A stretch of DNA of 64,000 nucleotides from Paraspadella gotoi (GCA_051294375.1 CM119264.1:8191051-8255050), one strand, 5' to 3'. Counted from the first letter of the stretch, positions 11,658 through 24,059 are shown. Numbers and translations: made by a program. Notes: generated from the sequence alone by a model not told the origin.

Positions 11658-12021
11658 TTTTTTTTCTTTCTTTCATTCATTCTTTCTTTCTTCTTGTTTT
11701 ATTTCTTTCCTTCTTCTAATTAATTCCTTATAAAAACTGTCTGAAAACGAATCACGATATTTTTAAAAATATAATAAAAAATATCAAGAATAATATCAAG
11801 AATACTGGTAAAAGAAGAAGAAATTGGGCCGAGAGCGAAAAGCGAAATGGAAAACGCGAGAGAGAAAAAGAAAACGGAATCCTGACGAAAATTGGATAAG
11901 AAAAAAAAACAACAAAAAACAGTAGAACTCGAAGTGAAAAGGAGAAATTGTAATGACTAAATTTAGACATCAGACAATATTGAAAAACTGTGGGGAGGAG
12001 GGGGTTGAGAAGGAAGCGAGA

Positions 12022-12563
12022 GAATATTTTGAATTTTAGAATTAGAAACGAAAATAAGAAAAAAGTTAATCGAATTTGGTGAAAAGAGTTTTTCACGTCT
12101 GAAGGAAGAATCCAAAAATATTCCGATTTCGCCCAATTTTCTTTTTTTTTTTTTTGGTTCGAATTTCGGGGACGAAAATTGGAAAAATGGAGAAAAGGAA
12201 AGAATTGGAAAGTCACCGGCCGTGAATTGTGAATTCGTGAGTCCGTGAATCGGAAGGTTGGGGGGAAGAAAAAAGAGTTTCTTAACCTTTTGACATCGAG
12301 GGTTTACTGAGAGTTTAATATTTTCACAAAAAAGTAAATGAAAAATCGTTCGGGAAAATTAGTAGCGATTTACGATTTCTCTTCCTTCATTTCAGTTATA
12401 TTATAATAATATAATATAATAATATAATATAATATAATCTTATATTTTTTTGGGAAGAGTATCAGTGAATAATAATTTAAGTTAACTTAATATATAATAC
12501 CACTTGAAAAAATTATTTCAAATAAATCTACATCGATTTCTTCCTCTCTCTCTCTCGCTCTCG

Positions 12564-12608
<45 letters not shown>

Positions 12609-12900
12609 CCCTTAATGATTAACTGAAGAGAGTGATTTCCTCTTCCCTCCGCCGAAGGACACAGAACAAAATTCTTTTAATCTGTCTCTCTCTCACTCTC
12701 TCATCCATTATTCACAAAAACCTTATTAATGACTCAGATTCTTTTCTTTTTAAACACACATTTTTAAAAATTTTAAAGCCCCATTTTTTCTTTTGTATAT
12801 TTATCATCTCATGTTAAATCTAATGTTACATAGTCGATTGGTCGGTTGGTTTTTCGTTTCTTTCGTCGAAATTTATTTTTTTCCGATTTCCTTTGAAACT
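12022..12900. other. no gene seen; AT and CT simple repeats
   Basis: AT-rich, with an AATAT-type tract at 12407-12440 and a (CT)n run at 12545-12604. Short open frames are AT-driven. Nothing supports a gene. Confidence 0.5.
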
Positions 12901-12904
12901 TTTT

Positions 12905-13000
12905 GGCTTCGGCGTCCGACGTCGCCGAGCAACAGAGTCACGCCCACGAACCCGAACAATGGGGGCCGCCATTTTGAATTTTTTAGACTAAACGAATAAA
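12905..13000 (+). promoter_or_regulatory. CpG-rich patch with X-box-like and YY1-like sites
   Basis: GTCGCCGAGCAAC (12918-12930) resembles an RFX X-box and GCCGCCATTTTG (about 12965-12976) is a classic YY1 site. The same bases are open on plus (ending HFEFFRLNE, TAA at 12997-12999), so it could alternatively be a small terminal exon. I favour a regulatory patch because of the motif pair. Confidence 0.28.
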
Positions 13001-13057
13001 TGAACAGCAAAGGGGAAGTAAGGGAACTTGAGTCGGGGTTCTTGTTTTTGTTTATCC

Positions 13058-13154
<97 letters not shown>

Positions 13155-13157
13155 TAT
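13058..13157. repeat. (CTTT)n microsatellite
   Basis: About 24 CTTT units. Phe/Leu/Ser-rich and Lys/Glu/Arg-rich frames over it are repeat by-products. Confidence 0.95.
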
Positions 13158-13288
13158 ATTTACATACTTCTTTTCTTTTCTTTTCTGTCACTTTCTCCGG
13201 CACTTTATTTCTTTCATTCTTTCTTTCAACTGTTATCGTCTCCATCTTGTCGCAATTTCCGCTCCGAGAGTCAGTAAACAAATTGACG

Positions 13289-13894
<606 letters not shown>

Positions 13895-13904
13895 ATTTCT
13901 CAAG

Positions 13905-14000
13905 CTCCATCCCAGTTTACTTAAGAGCGACCGTTCGCGTTTAACCATTCCCTTTAACGATGTTGATCAACACTTTTGTCGTTGTCTTTTTCATCTTTGA
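13905..14000 (+). CDS. possible terminal exon after (CT)n tract
   Basis: The (CT)n array runs into TTTATTTCTCAAG (ends 13904), a good 3' splice site, followed by 31 sense codons (LHPSLLKSDRSRLTIPFNDV, then DQHFCRCLFHL) and TGA at 13998-14000. It is short and could be open by chance. It faces the minus-strand exon at 14166-14308, so the two would be convergent 3' ends 165 bases apart. Confidence 0.28.
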   Translation, partial: LHPSLLKSDRSRLTIPFNDVDQHFCRCLFHL

Positions 14001-14165
14001 CGTTATATTGTTTGTTGTTGTTATTGTTTTCGTCTCGTTCCCCGCTCCTCGTCATGGTTGACTTTGTTCGCGGTTCACTTTGTCCTCGGTGTCGTCGTCG
14101 TTGTTCCCTTTCGCCATTGTCGTCGTCGTCATCGTCTTTTTTTTGTCGTCGTCATCGTTGTTCCC

Positions 14166-14308
14166 TTAGTCGTCGTTATCGTCATCGTTGCGTTCGTCGT
14201 CGTCGTCGTAATTGTCGTCTTCTTCGTCGTCCACTAATGAGGCCCCACTCGGATGAGACTTTGAATCGACGGAGGAAACGGAATCGTTTGTCATGTCAGA
14301 GACAGAGT
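14166..14308 (-). CDS. Asp-rich terminal exon with strong acceptor
   Basis: On the minus strand a very long pyrimidine tract (14311-14390) ends in CCCCCCACAG, followed at 14308 by SVSDMTNDSVSSVDSKSHPS, then GASLVDDEEDDNYDDDDDER and an Asn/Asp tail with TAA at 14166-14168. The Ser/Asn-rich first half is not repeat-derived, and the acceptor is textbook quality. The acidic tail overlaps a wider CGT-rich region (14055-14230) that is cryptically repetitive beyond the stop. Probably the last exon of a minus-strand gene for an acidic, disordered protein; family unknown. Confidence 0.5.
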
Positions 14309-14494
14309 CTGTGGGGGGAAGGAGGGGGAGAGAGGGAGAGAGGGAGAGAGAGAGAGAGGGAGAGAGAGGGAGAGGGAAAGGGGAGGATAAAGGATAATCA
14401 TAAAGTCGGCAGCAAATGAAGGAGGGAAGCTGAAAGTGAGGTAAGTCGATGCCAAAGAGACTTAAATAGACTTTGACGACGTCGACGGTCGTCG

Positions 14495-14640
14495 TCTCGA
14501 TGGCAGAAGGCGGTGAATCGAGTCGTTATGAGGTTGAGGTCGCGGGTTCGATCCCAAGCGAACCCAAGAATTGTAAATGATAATACAACTATCTAAGGTC
14601 GGATACAGCACGATAATATATATGCTATACTATACTCTAT
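14495..14640 (+). mobile_element. tRNA-derived SINE-like element
   Basis: Pol III-type internal promoter boxes: an A-box-like TGGCAGAAGGCGG at about 14501-14513 and a B box GGTTCGATCCC at about 14546-14556, followed by a non-tRNA body with AT-rich sequence. The tRNA part does not fold into a complete cloverleaf and lacks a normal acceptor end, so a SINE or tRNA relic is likelier than a tRNA gene. Ends and target duplications were not identified. Confidence 0.4.
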
Positions 14641-15747
<1,107 letters not shown>

Positions 15748-16134
15748 ATGAAAAACAGAAGTAATGCAGTGAGAAAGGAGAACACTTTTCCCGTTGGAAT
15801 AAAATGGCTCCGTATATTACGTATAAATTCCAATACGTATAAATTGGCAAAAGATGAAAATTCTCTGGGAAAGTTGGAATTGTCTCCTCTTTCTCACTTC
15901 ATTCCCAGTTTGAAGCGCGAAAACAATTGTTTTTTTTTTCTTTCTCACTTTTCTTTGCTTCTTTATGATTTAGTTTTGTTGATATCAGAATTGCGACGAC
16001 GCCCGCTTGGCGACAAGGCTTGGCAACGGTCTGCCCTCGGAAACGTCGCCCACGAGACGTCGTCTTGGAAACGGCGTCTTGACAACAAAAATAATCAACG
16101 AAATTTTTCATTGATCACAAACGCGATGGCGTGA
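15748..16134 (+). CDS. hypothetical 128-aa ORF
   Basis: ATG-initiated ORF of 128 codons ending in TGA at 16132-16134. It is not simple repeat: MKNRSNAVRKENTFPVGIKW at the N-terminus, a mid-protein hydrophobic stretch over a poly-T tract (Phe/Leu/Ser), and a basic C-terminal half containing RRRPLGDKAWQRSALGN. An open frame this long in AT-rich sequence is unlikely by chance, but the poly-T section may be an intron end and the CpG-rich C-terminal half may belong to a regulatory patch with repeated CTTGGCAAC-like sites. No family recognised. Confidence 0.35.
   Translation: MKNRSNAVRKENTFPVGIKWLRILRINSNTYKLAKDENSLGKLELSPLSHFIPSLKRENNCFFFLSHFSLLLYDLVLLISELRRRPLGDKAWQRSALGNVAHETSSWKRRLDNKNNQRNFSLITNAMA
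16006..16086 (-). promoter_or_regulatory. cluster of five RFX-like half sites
   Basis: CTTGGCGAC (16006), CTTGGCAAC (16019), CTCGGAAAC (16036), CTTGGAAAC (16064) and CTTGACAAC (16078) are all in the same orientation; reversed they read GTYNCCAAG, the RFX X-box half site. The region is CpG-rich, with an E2F-like GCGCGAAAA at about 15917. It overlaps the 128-codon ORF, so the repetition may be coincidental. Confidence 0.3.
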
Positions 16135-16165
16135 AAATTAAGAGGAGAGGTTTTAGGACTCCAGA

Positions 16166-16233
<68 letters not shown>

Positions 16234-16890
16234 GAGAGAGAGAGACGTATCGAGTTAATTGCTAAGGTCCAGAGTTCTAAAATGGTTCAGAGAAAATTAG
16301 CTATGTTTTTCGGTTATTAATATGTTATAGCATGTAGCTATCAGGAGCGTTAATCTATAAGTGTAACCTAACGGCACCTGTTACATTCGACTTCGATAGC
16401 AGATTAAAAAGAGGAATAACAACAACAACAACGATACCAATCATCTCAACTCTCAAACAAAACGACAGATAATCATCCCAAATATTATTTTCCATTTTCT
16501 TTCATTCTTTAAAAAATATTTTCTTGTAATTTTTTTTTCTTTCAATTGAAATTTTTAAATCAAAATATAATCTTTAGAGTTAAGTTTAGAACGAGTTTAG
16601 GTCGACATTTTTAAAATCTTTTTTCGTAATAGTATAAATAAATAAAGTTCGAAAAATTAGAACAAAAAGACAACAAACCTTTTTTTTAAAATGTTTACCA
16701 GCCTCTCGCGTCATTAGCGGTAGACAAAAAAACAAAGGATTATGACGAGCTGTCAAAACGACAAGTACAGAAAAGTTGTCGTCGTCGTCGTCATCTCCAT
16801 AGTCGTTGTCCTTGTCAGCGTTTGAAATGATATGAACGAAATTTGAATATAATTCGTAAGGAGGCAGCTATCGTTTAGATAAAAAGGATT
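16135..16890. other. no gene seen
   Basis: (GA)n at 16169-16246, then AT-rich unique sequence with a short CGT cluster at 16780-16795. No supported frame or element. Confidence 0.5.
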
Positions 16891-16960
16891 GGATGCGAAA
16901 AAAAACTAAGTCTCTCTTACTGTTCGTTACTGTTGTTTGCACGCTCAGTGAGTCTGTCAA

Positions 16961-17096
<136 letters not shown>

Positions 17097-17107
17097 CCAA
17101 AAAATCC

Positions 17108-17320
17108 ATGGTCCTTCCCCTTCTGGTCGATAGCGACGAAATTTCCGAGAAGAATTCATTAAAATGGGATCAATTGAAGATCTGGGCTGAGCCCCTCTTT
17201 GTTGTCGTTGTTGTTCTATTTCATGCTGTCTGTGTCTCTCGTTGTCAAGATCTGAGCTCGACTGATTTTATGTGTTATCGTGTTTCTGAAAGTTTGCGTG
17301 TTACATTTCATACTATTTAA
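17108..17320 (+). CDS. hypothetical 70-aa membrane peptide
   Basis: ORF from an ATG in CCATGG context to TAA at 17318-17320. Polar N-terminus ([20 protein letters not shown]), one predicted membrane segment ([14 protein letters not shown], about residues 30-43) and a Cys-containing polar C-terminus. Composition and codon mix are protein-like. On the opposite strand a shorter frame ([20 protein letters not shown], continuing into the GA repeat as Arg-Glu) competes with it. No family recognised. Confidence 0.35.
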   Translation: MVLPLLVDSDEISEKNSLKWDQLKIWAEPLFVVVVVLFHAVCVSRCQDLSSTDFMCYRVSESLRVTFHTI

Positions 17321-17836
17321 TTTCATTGTCGTTGAATATTTAAAGTTTAGTCAGCCTTTCTAAATTTTAGGCCGAATAATTTTTGGCTTTCTGACGATGT
17401 GACTAAAATTTATTCCCCCCAAAAATCGTCGTCATAGTCATCCCTATTTCGCTGTCGTTTTCATCGTTATCGTTTTGGTAGGCGTGGCTCACAGACAAGG
17501 CGGATAACCGCAATGGAATTCGCCCTCTCTCCTTTTAGAATTTTTTTAATTCGTTTTATCTTCCATTTCATCCTACATTTTATTTCATATTTCATTGTAT
17601 CTTGCGTTTCTATTCTCACTTTCCTATTATTCTTCTCCCCATCTGACCGACTAATTGTAGTTTCCTAAATCCATCTTCCTACATCTCCCGATATCGCCCC
17701 ACTAAATAAAACTCCAACCAACAATTGCCCCAGAGCGCGAAGACTCGCAGCTCCACCTCCAAACATTCCTCCAGACTCGCTCTCTCCACCCGCCACTCAC
17801 TCCCTCGGCCTCCCTTGGCGACAGCTGCGCGATGAC
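17321..17836. other. no gene seen
   Basis: AT-rich then C-rich unique sequence. Confidence 0.5.
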
Positions 17837-17965
17837 TCAGCATTTGGAGGAATTTGGCGACGTTATCGCGTCGTCGTCCTCGTCGTCGTCGTCGTCGTCG
17901 CTATTGTCGTAAACGTCGACGTCATCGTCACGAACGTCGCCGTTCTCTTTTGTTCGTCGTCGTTA
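17837..17965 (-). CDS. Asp-rich terminal exon candidate
   Basis: Minus-strand open frame containing ENGDVRDDDVDVYDNSDDDD, then Asp/Glu and AITSPNSSKC, stop TGA at 17837-17839. The end AITSPNSSKC is ordinary sequence, but the acidic core comes from a CGT-rich tract. The 3' splice site is weak (AACAAAAG). An AP-1-like TGACTCA at 17834-17840 overlaps the stop. It lies downstream of the minus-strand exon candidates at 18634-18798 and 19219-19482 and may share a gene with them. Confidence 0.3.
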
Positions 17966-18120
17966 GGTTTTTGTTCCGTATTTAAAAAAGTCTACCACGA
18001 AAATTTTGCTTTGTAATGACATTTTGGTTTCGTTACTTTACACCCAGATATCATAAAAATATTGTCATTTGAGTAAAAACCTCGACATATATTGTCGTTT
18101 AATAGAAGGGAAACGAAAAT

Positions 18121-18180
18121 ATTAAAAATATTAATATTAATATTAATATTAATATTAATATTAATATTAATATTAATATC
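18121..18180. repeat. (ATTAAT)n hexamer repeat
   Basis: About ten units of ATTAAT/AATATT in tandem. Confidence 0.9.
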
Positions 18181-18439
18181 GAAAATATTAATAATTGTGC
18201 AATATGTTAAACCAATGATCTTTTCGACGACAGTTGCCCCTTACTTTTGTTATTTATTTAAGTGTATAGTTTCACGCGAAAGTTTTTGTTGCTCTGATTT
18301 CTTAAACATCTCATTCGTCCCTTTCGTTATTTTGGTTAAATGACCATGGACTCATGGTTATCACAGATATATCGCTGTTATATAAAGTTTAATTCGGTAA
18401 TCGTTGACGGGTTTACTCTGTCATAATTTTTCTCGTCGT

Positions 18440-18633
18440 CGACATGGTCGTGCGTTGTCAAAACCGTCGTCATCGTCATAACATCATTGTCGTCGTCGTC
18501 GTCGTCGTCGACGTCGTCGTCATCAGAACTTTAATCGTCTTCATCATCGTCGTCGGCGTTATCAAAACCGTCGTCATCTTTGTCGTCTTCATCATCGTCA
18601 ACTTCGTCGTCTTTAACGTCATCGTCGTCAGTC
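18440..18633. repeat. degenerate CGT/CAT tract
   Basis: Long cryptically simple stretch of GTCGTC, GTCATC and GTCGTT words with no fixed period. It can be read as Asp-rich on minus or Val/Ile-rich on plus. Confidence 0.7.
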
Positions 18634-18798
18634 TTAGTCGGCATCGTCCAAATCGTGGTCATCATCATCGTCATCGTCGTCGTCATCATCNNNNNNNNNN
18701 NNNNCGTCATCGTCATCATCATCGCTATCACTCGATTTCCATTTCATTTGATTCGCAGCGTTTTCAGGTGTGACGTCACCTTTGATCTCTCTCGCCTC
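18634..18798 (-). CDS. Asp-rich terminal exon with N gap
   Basis: A long pyrimidine tract (about 18803-18900 on minus) ends in CCAAAACGAG, then at 18798 the frame reads EAREIKGDVTPENAANQMKW, KSSDSDDDDDD, crosses the 14-N gap (18691-18704) and ends DHDLDDAD with TAA at 18634-18636. The first 25 residues are clearly non-repetitive and look like genuine coding sequence. Frame continuity across the gap is assumed. A palindromic TGACGTCA at 18769-18777 falls inside it and is probably incidental. Confidence 0.45.
   Translation of the reverse strand, partial: EAREIKGDVTPENAANQMKWKSSDSDDDDDDXXXXXDDDDDDDDDDDHDLDDAD
18691..18704. other. assembly gap, 14 N
   Basis: Short N run inside a CGT/CAT repeat; the true repeat length is unknown. 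Confidence 0.9.
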
Positions 18799-19218
18799 CT
18801 CGTTTTGGAAGAGGAAGAAGAAGGAGAGGAGAGAGGGAGAGAGGAAGGGGAGAGGGGACGGGGGAAGGAGGAAGGAGGGAGGGAGAATGGCGAGCGGAGG
18901 AAAGAGGGAAAGAAAGGGAATACAAATATGATATTGGGAGGAGGGAAAAAGAGGGAGATAGCGAGAAGGCTGAAATACACCCGAGGCCGAGAAGGAAAGA
19001 GAAAGTAAAGAGAAAAAGATTGAAAAAAAAGGAGTGAGAGAAGAAAGGGAAAAAAAATGAGAGGAATCCTGAAAGGAATGAAAAGAATAAGTCGTCATAA
19101 GAAGAATTAAATAAAGGGGAGGGTTTATGTCGAGGATTGAGAGAAAGGAGGAAGGGAAGGAAAGGAAAGGTAGGGGGGCGCCAGGTATCGAATGAGCGAG
19201 TTTGTTCAGACGCATCCA

Positions 19219-19239
19219 TCACAAGAAGGATCCCCTTTG

Positions 19240-19277
<38 letters not shown>

Positions 19278-19482
19278 AGTCGTCGTCGCTAGAGGATTTA
19301 CTCTGCTCCGACGGAGCAAACCTTCCATGTTTTCTTACTTCCCTTGACTCCCTGCTGCTGGCGCTGGCGTTGGTTGTGATCTTATCCTCACTTTCATCTC
19401 CTCGCATATGTCGAAGAATTTTTTTTCTCATCTCTTGCGGGTTATGATGTTTTTCTGGCGTAGTTACCTTTGGGTATGACAT
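19219..19482 (-). CDS. Asp-run protein, probable N-terminal exon
   Basis: Minus-strand ORF from ATG at 19482: MSYPKVTTPEKHHNPQEMRK, KILRHMRGDESEDKITTNAS, a Ser/Arg/Glu segment, HGRFAPSEQSKSSSDDDY, a run of 11 Asp and EQRGSFL, stop TGA. About 55 of 87 residues are non-repetitive and basic/polar, typical of nuclear disordered proteins. The stop is inside TTCTT|GTGATG, which could be a donor leading to the exon at 18798. Its ATG lies about 5 bases from a 74-base element duplicated at 21077. No family recognised. Confidence 0.45.
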
Positions 19483-19486
19483 AAAT

Positions 19487-19560
19487 CCTGTCCAAAGTCA
19501 TTGGCAAAATAGCTTATTTATTAAATGAATGTGTGATATTTATATTGGTTGTACCAATTT
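19487..19560 (+). repeat. 74-bp dispersed repeat, copy 1
   Basis: Matches 21077-21150 without indels and with about 8 mismatches by eye. It starts CCTGTCCAAAGTCA and ends in a short dyad ATTGGT-TGT-ACCAAT. In copy 2 the first part is the C-terminus of an open frame (SLFIK then TGA); that reading also exists here. Confidence 0.8.
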
Positions 19561-19607
19561 TATTAAAAAATATACTTTTCCACGAAATCTCTCTCACCTC
19601 TCCTCGC

Positions 19608-19708
<101 letters not shown>

Positions 19709-19732
19709 AAAAGCGAGTGTCTACGACGTGGT

Positions 19733-19828
19733 CTACGACTCAAGGACTTCACTTAGACTCATTCTTTCGGCGCCGTCTTCCATTCTTTCTATCGGATTAT
19801 TCCCTGGCCGTTTGACCGTTTCCACTCT

Positions 19829-19915
<87 letters not shown>

Positions 19916-19990
19916 TCTTTCTTCCTTCTCTCGGTAGGAAAATAAAGTGTTCGTGAAATGTCCTCGCGTCGAGTGATGGTGAAGAATCAC
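19733..19990 (-). CDS. possible ORF with Arg-Glu repeat and charged tail
   Basis: Minus-strand frame of 85 codons: MILHHHSTRGHFTNTLFSYR, an Arg/Glu-Arg section made by the GA repeat, then VETVKRPGNNPIERMEDGAE and RMSLSEVLES with TAG at 19733-19735. The last 30 residues use varied, purine-first codons and look coding. On plus the same bases read ASVYDVVYDSRTSLRLILSA after an acceptor-like CACTAAAAG, so strand is not settled. Confidence 0.3.
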
Positions 19991-19999
19991 TGATTTTGG

Positions 20000-20241
20000 G
20001 TTTTGGGAGACGAAGTGATGGGGTTAAAGTTTTTGCTCTAATGGAGTAGGAAGGCGCAAATCTTACTAAGAGGAAATTGATAAAAAAAATGAGAAAGAGT
20101 TTTGTTAAGAGCTTTTAAATACGACACTAAAGAAACACAAAAGAAACCGACAACAAATAACGTGAGTGAAGGCTAAACTCAGAGAAGTTTGAGGTTTGAA
20201 TGACTTTGGAAAATTTCAATTAAGAGAAGCAAAAAAAAAAA

Positions 20242-20332
<91 letters not shown>

Positions 20333-20957
20333 GAAAAGAAAAGGTGAGAAAGGGGGAAGCGGAAAGGGGAAGCGGAAATGAGGAAGATCCAAATGATGAA
20401 AAATGCAAAGTTGAAGGTGACGTTTGGTGACGCAGATATGAAGTGTTAACTCACCAAAAATATATCCAGCGGGTGATAAAAGGTGAGGAAGAAATACTAA
20501 GCTAGAAGCAGGGCGGGGTCTGATGATGCCGCGATGCCGTGATACCGAGATGAAGCGATGCTTCAACTGGCAGAGATCCCATGAAAGCGGATTGGAAGGC
20601 GGAGGCAGCGAAATGATGGATTCTCTTTATTAATGATCGGAGGAAAGAGAAGAGTTGAGCTTTGGAGTGAAGAGGAGAAGGAGATGGGGATTCTAGTCTA
20701 CATAATAAAATAACTTTAAATGTTAAAAAAATAAGGTATATCTTAATATGAAAACAATTTTCTTGTTTAATTTTACTGTGCTTAGTGAAAAAAATTTTTT
20801 GTCAGACATTTCAAAAGATAAAGGATTTATTTTGTGCGCCTTGTTAACTAAATCTGTCTTATAAATAAAATATATACTATAAAATAAAATACTTAAGGGA
20901 GTGGTCTTTTCATACAATTGAAACATTCTTTGAAATATTATATCACTTCATTGATAG
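20000..20957. other. no firm gene; (GA)n array
   Basis: (GA)n at 20244-20330, then charged open frames on plus at 20345-20440 (one reads AEMRKIQMMKNAKLKVTFGD) without good splice sites. 20680-20940 is AT-rich. Confidence 0.4.
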
Positions 20958-21118
20958 GGAAGCCAGGTACTCTGGGAGTGAATAAACGAGACTGTGAGAG
21001 AGTCTTGATTGAAAGCTTGCAGGGACCTGCTATGGCATTATCTTGTAAGAGTGATGGAGGCCTTAAACCACCAAAGCCTGTCCAAAGTCAGGGGCAAGAT
21101 AGCTTATTTATTAAATGA
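20958..21118 (+). CDS. terminal exon, unknown protein
   Basis: Acceptor CACTTCATTGATAG ends at 20957. The frame then reads GKPGTLGVNKRDCERVLIES, LQGPAMALSCKSDGGLKPPK and ends PVQSQGQDSLFIK with TGA at 21116-21118. Codon use is even and composition protein-like, with no repeat content. ERVLIESLQGPA faintly recalls the helix of Gag-type capsids (LLESLxGPA), so a retroelement fragment is possible; this is a guess from a short motif. The last 14 codons plus 3' flank are duplicated at 19487-19560. Confidence 0.45.
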
Positions 21119-21150
21119 ATAGATAATTTTTATATTGGTTGTACCAATTT
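21077..21150 (+). repeat. 74-bp dispersed repeat, copy 2
   Basis: Covers the end of the preceding exon, its stop codon and 32 bases of 3' flank, ending in the dyad ATTGGT-TGT-ACCAAT. See copy 1 at 19487. Confidence 0.8.
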
Positions 21151-21399
21151 CATATAATTTTGATCATTCGGTTTCAATGTTTACAACGTGAAACTAAGCT
21201 AAGGAACTGTCTTGATCTAAAAATCCTTGCCAAGCTGAGTGCATACGTCGGTCAATGAAGTTCTTCTCCATTTGGTCATGTAACGTGGCAGAAGAGTATG
21301 ACTTGCGTGTCTGCCAACATAACTGATAACATGTCTGCGCAAATAAATCGTCTGCTCAGGTGAAATTCCAGCGATAAAAAAAAAAACTTTGGACGGCCG

Positions 21400-21790
21400 A
21401 AATGTCTGCGCGGGCGACACGTCCGCGAGTAAACGGGCGTTTGGCGCGAAAGTCGTGATAGATTTCACGCGTCACTGGAGGAAGTGATGACGTCACGAAT
21501 CCGCGTGAAATGACGATGGTGGGGTCGTGGCGTAATGGCGGGAAAAACGATCCGTGGGAGAGCTAGGAATTGGGGCCGATTTAAAAGTATACGCACGCTG
21601 AGAAAAATCGTTCCTATCTGTTTGACGTCCAGGGGAATTTTACAATAGTTTCAATAAAGGTCAATGGAGGCTCGGTGATATCCGAGTCCCGGCGTAACAG
21701 GTATAAAGGCTGAGAATCGCCTTCTGTACATAAAGTTGCAGCCTTCAATCATTCCATGGATCCAACTAAGTACTAATAGGGCTGCGCATC
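21400..21790 (+). promoter_or_regulatory. CpG-rich promoter-like region
   Basis: CpG-rich patch (21400-21600) with a full CRE palindrome TGACGTCA in GATGACGTCAC (about 21486-21496), and further on a TATA-like GTATAAAGGC (21701-21710). No clear initiator and no coding frame immediately downstream, so the orientation is uncertain. Confidence 0.3.
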
Positions 21791-24050
21791 GTTCGAATCG
21801 AAGTTCCGATCAAGTAGGCAAATCCGATATTGTTTGCTCAAACTTATTTATAATAAAATAAGGATTCAGATATGACAAATTTTAAATATTAAACCATCGT
21901 CATCGTTATTAGTTTAATTAATTTTATTCATTTCATCAATTTGGCATAATCAATCATTTTCTTTTAATCATAGTTTTATTGTTATCATAGTCAAATCAAT
22001 TTTCGTCAAATTGAAAATGATTCAAAAATGAAAAATTAATCGTGAAGTGACGATAGTGAATTCTCAATCTTTAATTCCTGATCTTGAATTAATGATATTA
22101 AATTTAAATTGACGTTAGTTAAATAGTAATTTGCTGGCGATATCACTCGCTATACTTTGCATTGATAACTTGTTTTGTTCTCTTATGATTTATCTTACAT
22201 ATTCTGTTATAATTTTATTATTTTTATCATTTACCTTTCTAATGATTACCTCTTTTCCTTGTTTCGCTTCTTCAATTACTCCTTACGAGGCCCGATTGCG
22301 CCTAATCGCGATTACCGATTTAAAGCTTAGTACTACGCGTAGTTCAAATCCTTATTGGATCAAAACGAGTTCGATTTTAAGCGAAAGTTGATCGATTCAA
22401 AGCGCGATTTTCGAGATCGNNNNNNNNNNNNNNNNNNNNNNNNNGGTTCCTTTATATTTCACTTCTATTCAAAACTGCTGATAGTCAAGGCCCATATAAA
22501 TTATATCAATTACTGGAGTTTTGAAATGTTTGTCTTTAGGTGTCGTCGCTCTGTGTTGTGTATGCCGTGAGACTGTTGATGGTTATTGATGCTCAGTTAG
22601 ATGTAAGCTTCTGATTATTTTTTATTTCCGTTTATTTTTATTCATGTCCCATGAATAATGCGTTATGATTTCTATATAATCGATAACTTGGTCTCAGTAC
22701 CGCTATTTTTTACCGCTTTTACCTCGATATTTTACACGCTTCTTCTGACAATGTGATCTGTTTGTAAATATTTAAGAAACAAATCGTTGACATATCCAGT
22801 ACGCGTGCTGCGTTCTCGTATTTTTTTTTTGTTGCCTGTTGTAGGTTGTCTTACTTCTATAGTTATAAAATATAGAGAAAAGGTTATGTAAATTCTCAAT
22901 AGCATACTTGATTATGCTTGTATCCTAAAGTTCTATTCATATAGACTTGGTTTTTCATGTATTGTTATAATACTGCCATCAGTACGACAGCCTTCAATTT
23001 TTTGTTGTTTTGACATATGATGAGACCATCGAATGTAATCAACTGTATTGTATTTTTTTTACTAACCAACATATCTCGACTTTTTAAGGTAATTGTGAGT
23101 CTTGTGCTTTATTTACATTGGAAGGGAGAGGTGAAATTTAGAGAGTTTATATTAAATTATAGATTACTTGCCACTTTTCGCCGCACTACTTATTGAACTG
23201 TTAAGCTAGGATACTCAGATATATATGCACATATGCGTGAACAAGACTTGTAGTTAAATTACACGCGCGTATTTCCGAAGTCTGCTCGTATTTGAAATCT
23301 TCGATTCGATGCTCTTGACGCTAGGCTTTTTTACTCTACTCTTCTCCTCATCGAGTCTGCTCATCATCATTACTAATAACTACTACTACTTGCCCATCGA
23401 TCTCTTGCTAGTCTCATTGCGCGATCTCGTGCTGTTGCCATCGTATTTTCTCACCACCAAACGAATACCCTAATACTAGTTCATAGTTGCAACAGATTGG
23501 CTTTACCGTTGATTCGCTCGTTGTGTTTTTTACGTGACGTTCGTCTCTCTTGTCTGTCTGTACTACATGCTTCTCTTCTGTACTTCTTCTACGCCTCCGT
23601 CGATTTCATTGGCTCTCTCTCTCTCTGCTCTCTTCCTCATGGCGTCGTTTTTTTCGAATTCCTTTTAATGGAGATTCTCTTTGGTTGATGTCTCGTTTTC
23701 TCTAGCTTCTATAGTGCTCTCTTGAAGAGACATTAATTATTGTTATGTGATAGTGACAAAACCGTTCAATAAAATCTTAAAAGCAATAGGGATATCGGCA
23801 GTACCTCTCACTCCTATTATGAATATGATTAATCTCTTCTCTCTTTTTTTTTTGCCATAACTTTTGAACGGATTATCCGATTTTGAATAAATTTTGTATG
23901 TAGATAATATTTTGAATTTCCTATCGATCGGTACCAAATTCATTTAAAAATACTAAATAGTTTAGAAACGATGCACATCCCCAGTACTAACGCTATTTAT
24001 TTTTTTAAAAATAATAAACTCCCATTTGGGTTAAATCGCAAGTTGTATTT
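21790..24050. other. AT-rich stretch, no gene seen
   Basis: Unique AT-rich sequence with a 25-N gap at 22420-22444. Short frames (22131-22391, 23497-23688, 23743-23943) have hydrophobic, AT-driven composition and no splice or start support. Confidence 0.55.
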
Positions 24051-24059
24051 CTCTATTAA

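Larger units (their letters stand above)
8747..12021 (-). repeat. right (cleaner) arm of giant inverted repeat
   Basis: Inverted copy of 5302-8619. The five minisatellite units are uniform here but ragged in the left arm, so this arm is probably closer to the true sequence. It contains the Asp-rich frames at 10748-11229, an acidic purine tract at 10040-10213 and a (CTTT)n run. Symmetry ends near 12021, opposite the N gap. Confidence 0.9.

Noticed and set aside
14495-14570. Functional tRNA gene
   Set aside because: A and B boxes are present but the arms do not pair into a complete cloverleaf.
18769-18777. CRE palindrome TGACGTCA as a promoter
   Set aside because: It lies inside a likely coding exon and is isolated.
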